From contig OY970834.1 in the NCBI GenBank assembly GCA_963853835.1, positions 40,517,257 to 40,581,256 on the forward strand: 64,000 bases of DNA. The letters run 5' to 3'. Below the pieces are notes generated by a model. That model did not search any database. It was not told the DNA's origin and saw only the letters and a list, made by a program, of their open reading frames with translations. Shown in pieces: positions 57,265-64,000 of this stretch; position 1 is the stretch's first letter; every line of letters starts with the position of its first letter. The translations under genes and the position numbers were made by a program. Origin of the DNA: Calendula officinalis. Its lineage: Eukaryota; Streptophyta; Magnoliopsida; Asterales; Asteraceae.

Positions 57265-57575
57265 ATAGTATTTGTTGAGACTAAAAAAAGAAGCTTATTC
57301 ACGGTGACATATCATAACCAGTAAGAAAAATATTAATTTTGACCCGTTTACTTATGAATGACTTGCATCTATGTCCAACTAATGTGAGTTTAAATTACTA
57401 TTATATCTTGATGACGTGATTATAAAAAGTATTTGTTGAGAGTGAATGAGGAGCTCATTCATGGTGACATACTACTGACATATCATAAACGGTAAGAAAA
57501 ATATTAATTTTGACCCGTTTACTTATGGATGACTCGCATCTATGTCCAACAAATGTGAGTTTTAGTTACTATTAT
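57265..57575. repeat. Imperfect direct duplication, ~165-bp period
   Basis: GTATTTGTTGAGA...GGTGACATA...CATAA-C-GTAAGAAAAATATTAATTTTGACCCGTTTACTTATG and CATCTATGTCCAAC appear at about 57267-57400 and again at about 57430-57575. The first copy overlaps a possible exon; the second has accumulated stops. Confidence 0.75.
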
Positions 57576-58111
57576 ACTGGGTTGGGTTTGATATATTGAT
57601 CAACAATGCATGTCACAAAATGCGATATTTTTTATTTTTAATCTGACTTAAATAAGTAATAATACAAGTATGAGACGAGATGGTTTGTCGATTACAATTG
57701 AGGCATCTCAATGGAAAGAGGTCATCTGTGCACACTGGTTTGTTTCTTCGTCATTTATATTCAGTTTTGACCGGCCATATTTCATCCTAATTAGGCAGTT
57801 TCAATATGGTAATATTTTGATTTTAGTAATTATGCCCATGATTACTGAGTTTGATTTTGATTTGTAAACCGATACATTGGCCCATAATTACGTATTATAA
57901 TTTTTGATGGGCAAAAAGCTGCAGCAGGAGCTGAACTCTGATCCCTTGGAAATGATGGGTTTTACATAACTACACATTATTCTTTTTTTTAATTATGGTA
58001 ATACATATTTTTTACAATAAAAAGAATGGTATAATTATTGATTAAATCAAGAAATAAATCCCTTAAATATATCGACTTTTTGTCTAATTACTAAAATTTC
58101 ATTTTCTTATA

Positions 58112-58425
58112 CTTCCTCCGATTCAAAATAAGTGATACACTTTCCTTTTTTGGGTGATTCAAAATAAGTGATACACTTTGAAAAGTTTCCTTATTTGGCA
58201 AAAAAAAATGGGACCCACATCCACTAACTATCTACTTTAACAAAGTGAAATGACCCATTTACCCTTACTTTTTACTTTTAAACATCATTAACTTTACTTT
58301 ATTCAAAATGTGTGGGACCCATTCCCCACTAACCATCCAATTAATCTAATTTAACCATCATTATAATCTTTTGCCTCAAAAACCGTGAAACCCCAAGTGT
58401 ATCACTTATTTTGAATCGGAGGAAG
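58112..58425. mobile_element. Stowaway-type MITE, copy G
   Basis: A well-preserved family member of 314 bp with ends CTTCCTCCGATTCAAAATAA / TTATTTTGAATCGGAGGAAG between TA dinucleotides, about 0.7 kb upstream of the HLB1-like start codon. Confidence 0.88.
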
Positions 58426-58741
58426 TATCTATCTTGAAGTATGCCCGTCCATTCGGGCGGGCTTTGAAGCTAGTTTTATTATGTGGAGGAATAAACAAGA
58501 ACTGATTACAATGAAAAAAAGCCACTTTAACATAAACATAAACGTGGTCAAACACAAGATAGGAAACAAAAAACTCAAAGAGAAACGGTATTTGTGCCTA
58601 CTCATGTGCCTATCAATTTGATCATGACATGTGTCAAAATTAAGAGATGATATGAAAAAAGAGAATTAGTAGATTACACCTATCAAGTTTAAAAATGAAT
58701 AGACATAAATAATAAACACAAATACCATTTCTCAAAACTCA

Positions 58742-58837
58742 AAGTATCTCATGCTGGAAACTTGGTCACACACAAGTATCTCATGCTGGAAACTTGGTCA
58801 AACACAACTATCTCATGCTGGAAACTAGGTCAAACAC
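58742..58837. repeat. Tandem repeat, 3 x 32 bp
   Basis: Three head-to-tail copies of a unit containing CTCATGCTGGAAACTTGGTC, starting at 58742, 58774 and 58806, with three or four differences among them. It lies about 280 bases upstream of the HLB1-like ATG. Confidence 0.9.
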
Positions 58838-58873
58838 AAGATCACGTGACCCATGTGCAGAAGCTACTGATGT

Positions 58874-58980
58874 TCACACCATAATTTTTAAGTTATCTAT
58901 CATTATTGTTTGAAGTACTTATACAATTTGCTGTAAAACTTGTACTGTGTATGATATATGAAGTAAAAATTGTGGTGTAA
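58874..58980. repeat. ~105-bp foldback, copy 2
   Basis: CACACCATAATTTTTAA... and ...TAAAAATTGTGGTGTAA are inverted around TTGCTGTAAAACTTGTAC. It is a diverged relative of 42601-42704, located about 135 bases upstream of the HLB1-like ATG, so it may overlap the promoter. Confidence 0.55.
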
Positions 58981-59114
58981 AAATGAATTGTCTCAAAGTT
59001 AGGGTTTTGTTAATAGGGGAGTCCTTCAAGGCTTTTGTGGCTTCCTCTCAACTCATAACTGAAGCAAAAGTTGAATCAAGTCTCACCTTCACTAGATCTT
59101 AACTCAATTCAACA

Positions 59115-62100
59115 ATGTCTACAAACGATCAACAATCGGAATTACAGAACGGCGATGCCAAACCTGAGCCTGAATCGGATTCTAACATCCGTCAACTCAT
59201 CCAGTCAAATGATAATGATATTGCTCCTCAGGATGTAGATCCGAAACCCGAAGAAGTTGAATCCGGAAAAGAAGCTACGATCGAATCGAAGGACCTCCAG
59301 AAAGAGGAAGGGAATCGAAGTTTCACTATGAGAGAATTACTGAATGAATTGAAGAATGTAGATGCTGAATCCGCTGCTATTGATGCTGCTGCGCCTAGGT
59401 CACACATTTTTCGTAATTTGATTATTGTTTTAACAATTGTTATTGATCTGAGATTATTATGAGACTTAAAACAAGAGAAAATTCATCTGACAGTGAGAGA
59501 GTAGGTGAAAATTTTTGTGCTAACTACTCCCTATTGCAGAAAATAAATGGAAACAAAAAACTTTATGTTTATTGGACAACTAACATTTTGTAGTTTGATC
59601 ATGTAGGGTTCCAAACATGGAGGTAAAGGAAACTTCATACTCTGTCATTGCTAATATCACTCCTAACCCAATATATAATCTATGTTAAGTGTTAACCAAA
59701 ACTCACATGCAGTATTGAATAGACACTAACCACAAAAAAATATCTAAATCCAAAATTAGTAGTAACCAATATCCAATTTCCACAAAGTCATAACATTATC
59801 TAATAGATTAGATAGAAGAAATATGTTGGTGACCGTGCAACTAACGTGAGTGTCTAGAGGAATTGAACACTAAATAACTTAATTTACATTGATTGTAACT
59901 ACTTGGTTCAATTTTTAGCTCACTAATTAAATAACCTAAATAAGTATAATGTTTGCCTATCTAGTTAAATTTTAGAGTATTAAGGTAAATTAAATGCTAT
60001 AGAATAGAATGTTGAATACTTATCAAGGGTTGTGTGATCATTAATTTGAAAGTGGGTGATGTATACGAAACTTGACCTACACACACATATAGTATATAAC
60101 TTTCATCACAACAACAACAAGGATACTACATCCATCTTTGTAAATGATATAAGAGAAGTAAAATGTTGATAGTACGTTAGGGCTCTACCAAAAAGTATAG
60201 TCCAAAAAGTATAGCCCAAAAGAAGTAATTATCAAAATGTTGGTAGTACGTTAGAAGTAACACATGCATCACAACTATAGAATCACATTAATGTTCTCGG
60301 GTCTTAAATCATTAGCTTTGCCACCAGATACCCAGAAGCACAACATGGGTATCTAGTGGCAAAGCTAATGATCAACGTTAATGTGATTCTATAGTTGTGA
60401 TGCATGTGTTACTTATAACGTACCATCAACATTTTGATAATTACTTCTTTTGGGCTATACTTTTTGGTAGAGCCCTAACGTACTATCAACATTTTACTAC
60501 TCTTATATCATTTACAAAGATTGACGTACTATCCTTGTTGTTTTTATGATGAAGTGATATACTATATGTGTGTGTCTAGGTCAAGTTTCGTATACATCAC
60601 CCACTTTCATATTAATGATCACACAACCCTTGATAAGTATTCAACATTCTATTCTATAGCATTTAATTTACCTTAATACTCTAAAATTTAACTAGATAGA
60701 CAAACATTATACTTAATTAGGTTATTTATTTACTGCAGCTAAAAATTGAACCAAGTAGTTACAATCAATTTAAATTGGGTTATTTACTGTTCAATTCCTC
60801 TACACACTCACGTTAGTTGCACGGTCACCAACATATGTGTTCTATCTAATCTGTTAGATAATGCTATGACTTTATGGATATTGGTCACTACTAATTTTGG
60901 ATTTAGACAATTTAGTGTGGTTAGTGTCTATTCAATACTACATGTAAGTTTTGGTTAACATAGATTATAAATTGGGTTAGGAGTGATATCAGCAATGGCA
61001 GAAAGTATGAAGTTTCCTTTGCCTCCATGTTTGGAAGCATATGAATCCTACATGATCAAACTGCAAAATGTTAGTTGTCCAATAAACATAAGGTTTTATG
61101 TTTCTGTTTATTTTCTTCAATAGGTAGTAGTTAGCACAAAAATGAATTTCACCTCTCGTGTAAACGATCTCACTGTCAGATGAATTTTCTCTTTTAATAT
61201 GTGTTTTATTTATCATTTTTTGTCATGTTTTTAAACTTCTTCAGTCAAGAAATCACACAACAAACAGAAAAAAATAGTGCTGCAATGGATTTGATCAATA
61301 GTATTACTGGTTCAGATGAGGAAGGTCGATCAAGACAACGGATTCTTACATTTGCAGCAAAAATGTAAGCTTATTTTAAATACTTTGTTCTTAAATTATT
61401 CCCTAGTATATGTAATCATATTCCCTAGGAATAATATAGTTATTTATAGCTTCTTTGTTTATATTATTTATTTTAGGTATGCAAGTGCAATAGAGAGAAA
61501 TCCAGATGATTATGATGCACTTTATAATTGGGCACTGGTTCTTCAGGTAACCTGTGTACCCTAACAACCAAGTAATGTTCATAGATATTTTATTTTGTTA
61601 ACATCAGGGGCATTTTTGTCATTTTACAATATTCTAGCATATAATTCTTGATGCAATAAATGTCTCATATTTCTGTTAAATCTTCAGGAAAGTGCAGATA
61701 ATGTTAACTCAGATACAAGTTCACCATCGAAAGATGCTTTGCTTGAAGAAGCTTGCAGAAAGTATGATGAAGCTACCCGTTTAAACCCTACACTTCATGA
61801 TGTATGCATCTCAACCCCTAAAGAATATTTTATCCAAATCATGACACCAAACACCTAAATTTAGTTGCATAGCATTTCTACTCTTATAAATCAGTTATTG
61901 GTTAATTAGGCTTATTATAACTGGGCTATTGCGATATCTGATCGAGCCAAAATGCGCGGGCGTACAAAAGAAGCTGAAGAATTATGGAAACAGGTTATAC
62001 CTATAAATCATGATATTTATTTTAATTTATAAAAATTGTGAAATCAAATGCAATGTGACGTAACGTTTTTTTTAATATTAATAATATTTCAGGCAACAAA

Positions 62101-63454
62101 TAATTATGAAAAAGCTGTTCAACTTAATTGGAACAGTCCACAGGTAACTCCAAAATTTATAAAACCTTTTTCTTTATTTAATACTTATTTTTAATATTTA
62201 TTTAATTTATTTCAGGCTCTCAACAACTGGGGTCTTGCTTTACAGGTGCTTTTAGTTGCATTAACTTATTAAAAACACAATTTTTATTTTCATTAATTTT
62301 AATTATTTATTTTCGTATATCGAATAATTTCAGGAATTGAGTGCCATTGTTCCTGCACGAGAAAAACAAATAATAGTGAAAAGTGCAATTAGTAAGTTTC
62401 GTGCAGCAATACAGTTGCAATTTGATTTTCATCGGGCCATATACAACCTCGGAACTGTTTTGGTCAGTTTATTGTTCTTTACTATGATATGAATATTTTG
62501 ACCCGTTTCTGACCCGCCCGTTTTGTTAAAATATGAAATTAGCATAATCGTATTTCACTAATCTTTTTTTATTTAGTATGGATTAGCAGAAGATACATCA
62601 AGAACTGGAGGAACAATGGGAGGACATGATGTTTCTCCAGATGAATTATACAATCAATCTGCTATATATATTGCTGCTGCCCATGCATTAAAACCAAATT
62701 ACTCGGTATATATTTATTTATTTTTAATTATTATAATTTTAAAACTGTATGTAAATTAAGGTTTTATAATTACAGGTTTACACTAGTGCATTGAAACTTT
62801 TGCGATCCATGGTCAGTATACTTTCACAATCTATATATCATTCATAATCACTTTTTTTAAAAATTAAAATTTTATATTATTTAATATTTTAGCTTCCTTT
62901 ACCATATTTAAAAGTTGGATATCTAACCGCACCACCAGTGGGAAACCCAATTGCTCCACATGGTGATTGGAAACGAACTCAGTTTGTTTTGAATCATGAA
63001 GGCCTTCAACAGGTATTTTTTTTTTCATATGATAAATATTTTATTTAATTTAATCATTTTCATTTAAAATATTAATTTGTTACAGTTCCATACTGATGAA
63101 CAACGCCACATGATATCTGAAAATAAATCGAATAACATGAGACCAACAATTAAAATCGATATCCCGGATATTGTTTCGGTATCACCATGTGCAGATTTAA
63201 CGTTACCACCTGGTCCTTCAATTTGCATTGACACAATTCATGCACCAACTTATTTGGTATTTATTTTTCTAAAAAAATTGGAATTTATTTATTTAAAACA
63301 TTGAAAATATAATTTTGATTTTTTAATATTTTATACGTCTCAGATTGCCGATTCTTGGGAATATCTGGATACATGGCTTGATGCAATTCGGCTAGTTTAC
63401 ACGATATTTGCACGTGGTAAAAGTGATGTTTTAGCAGGGATAATAACGGGTTAA
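59115..63454 (+). CDS. HLB1-like tetratricopeptide-repeat protein
   Basis: Plant-specific TPR protein; the Arabidopsis relative HLB1 acts at the trans-Golgi/early endosome and links membrane traffic to actin. Thirteen exons join in frame to 482 residues: 59115-59398, 61245-61364, 61477-61546, 61688-61801, 61910-61993, 62093-62143, 62216-62245, 62334-62462, 62577-62705, 62776-62811, 62893-63012, 63086-63256 and 63344-63454. All introns are GT-AG. The N-terminus is acidic and disordered, ending F-T-M-R-E-L-L-N-E-L. A TPR region follows, with Y-A-S-A-I-E-R-N-P, Y-Y-N-W-A-I-A-I-S-D-R, A-V-Q-L-N-W-N-S-P-Q-A-L-N-N-W-G and F-R-A-A-I-Q-L-Q-F. The C-terminus (A-D-L-T-L-P-P-G, D-T-W-L-D-A-I-R-L-V-Y-T, then G-I-I-T-G stop) matches the family end. 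It looks intact. Intron 1 (1.85 kb) is almost filled by an inverted duplication. Confidence 0.93.
59470..61206. repeat. 1.74-kb inverted duplication in intron 1 of the HLB1-like gene
   Basis: Left arm 59470-60333 and right arm 60347-61206 are near-identical inverted copies around a 13-base loop. Matching words include GAGAAAATTCATCTGACAGT at the outer ends, TTATCAAAATGTTGGTAGTA-type sequence inside, and CCACCAGATACCC beside the loop. The arms differ by scattered substitutions and a ~25-base insertion near 61160 in the right arm. No target duplication or known terminal motif was found, so it could be a foldback transposon or an inverted duplication of intron sequence. Open frames here are mirror-image noise. 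Confidence 0.9.
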
Positions 63455-64000
63455 AAGATTGTTGCTGGTGTGTAATTTGTTTTGTTTTGACCTGTTGTAG
63501 ATGTTTTAGGAATTGTAAGATTTTTTGTATATTATTATTCTATCAATGTATACTATATACTTTCTCCCTTAATTGCTTATTTGATCTTATTTTGTGTATC
63601 CATATTTGTATAAATCCGAAAACAATGTGGAAAACATAATTTTATTTAGTAACTACGGCACAAGGTTAATTTTGTAATTTTATATCCGAAGAGCAGTAGA
63701 AAATTTATGGGGGTAATTATGGGGTCTTAGTAGTAGAAAATTTTGACGCTTTTCTAGAAAATAATGAAAGGGAAACTCGAAAAAATGAAACTTGCTTAAA
63801 TTGGATTTTAAGGAAAATTTTACAAAAAAATGGAATCCACTTTTGCAGTTTCATAAATAAGTATTGAAAGCTGATTTTTATGGTTTCCAAATTCCAACTA
63901 TTTTATCTTTCTAAAGGTAGTAAACTCCTCTTATTTTTCTAATTGGTCAATTTCGAGCCGTCTTTTTATTTAGTTTTTGAAAAAACTAAGAATCTTTAAA
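63455..64000 (+). other. 3' flank of the HLB1-like gene
   Basis: A T-rich untranslated region follows the stop. It contains TTGTA/TATTATT-type signals near 63520-63545, where the transcript could end. The remainder is AT-rich with nothing recognised. Confidence 0.4.

Larger units (their letters stand above)
54538..57860 (+). pseudogene. Unidentified exon-like segments, interrupted by a hAT MITE
   Basis: Several pieces look like exons of an unrecognised gene. About 54538-54618 opens with ATG and encodes a Q/E/R-rich stretch. About 55007-55098 follows TTGCAG and ends before GTGAAG (D-D-N-V-S-L-G-A-D type, acidic). About 55408-55503 has a hydrophobic run (L-T-I-I-V-I-I-L-A) and ends CATGCAG|GTTAGT. 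55695-55793 follows TTTCAG and ends AAAG|GTAATT. About 57253-57320 follows TTGCAG and ends before GTAAG. Frames are compatible within segments, but I could not assemble one continuous protein or name a family. A 1.37-kb MITE lies in the last intron and the final segment is partly duplicated. It may be a degenerate or truncated gene. Confidence 0.25.

Noticed and set aside
58742..58837. CRISPR-like direct repeats
   Set aside because: Units are contiguous tandem copies with no spacers, in a plant genome.
60746..61216. Open frames in the right arm of the intronic hairpin
   Set aside because: They lie in intron 1 of the HLB1-like gene, are not in phase with its exons, and mirror sequence in the left arm.

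Overview
The window looks like AT-rich nuclear DNA of a flowering plant, most likely a eudicot. The genes have many short GT-AG exons, there is a plant glyoxal-oxidase-type gene, a plant-only TPR gene (HLB1-like) and a MIR166 locus, and the spaces between genes are packed with plant transposon families. The LTR-retrotransposon and MITE content would fit an asterid, perhaps Asteraceae, but that is a guess from general appearance and not a measurement.

Only four host loci look functional. (1) A two-exon galactose-oxidase/glyoxal-oxidase-like gene on the minus strand (23156-26742), whose ~2 kb intron holds two MITEs. (2) A MIR166 hairpin on the minus strand (about 38490-38740) with both miR166 and miR166* visible. 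(3) An intronless DUF538 gene on the minus strand (51837-52280). (4) A 13-exon HLB1-like TPR gene on the plus strand (59115-63454), whose first intron contains a ~1.74 kb near-perfect inverted duplication. A broken HD-Zip I fragment (51241-51540) and a set of unidentified exon-like pieces (54538-57860) are probably host-gene relics.

The rest is mobile DNA. From left to right: two Stowaway-type elements; a Mutator-type foldback with a 9-bp target duplication (2703-3938); a Stowaway; two Tourist/Harbinger-type elements (4500-5790, 6474-6829); a decayed MULE with a C-terminal OTU protease domain (7773-9342); a CT-rich promoter-like patch; a 5'-truncated LINE (10503-12640); a copia (Sirevirus-like) 3' end with repeated polypurine tracts (12647 to about 14.3 kb); a PIF/Harbinger element with its transposase (15420-17305); a MULE-type MITE; and hAT-type MITEs with 8-bp duplications at 20689, 34223, 41107 and 55808. 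A recent Ty3/gypsy (Tat-like) element with 603-bp LTRs lies at 44838-50018. It carries gag-protease on the minus strand and an intact-looking spliced antisense ORF on the plus strand, but no polymerase.

The genes do not form an operon or a shared pathway. What links them is their structure: insertions lie in the introns of both multi-exon genes, several elements are nested in one another, and target-site duplications readable by eye allow many element boundaries to be set to the base. No CRISPR array, rRNA, tRNA or bacterial feature was seen.
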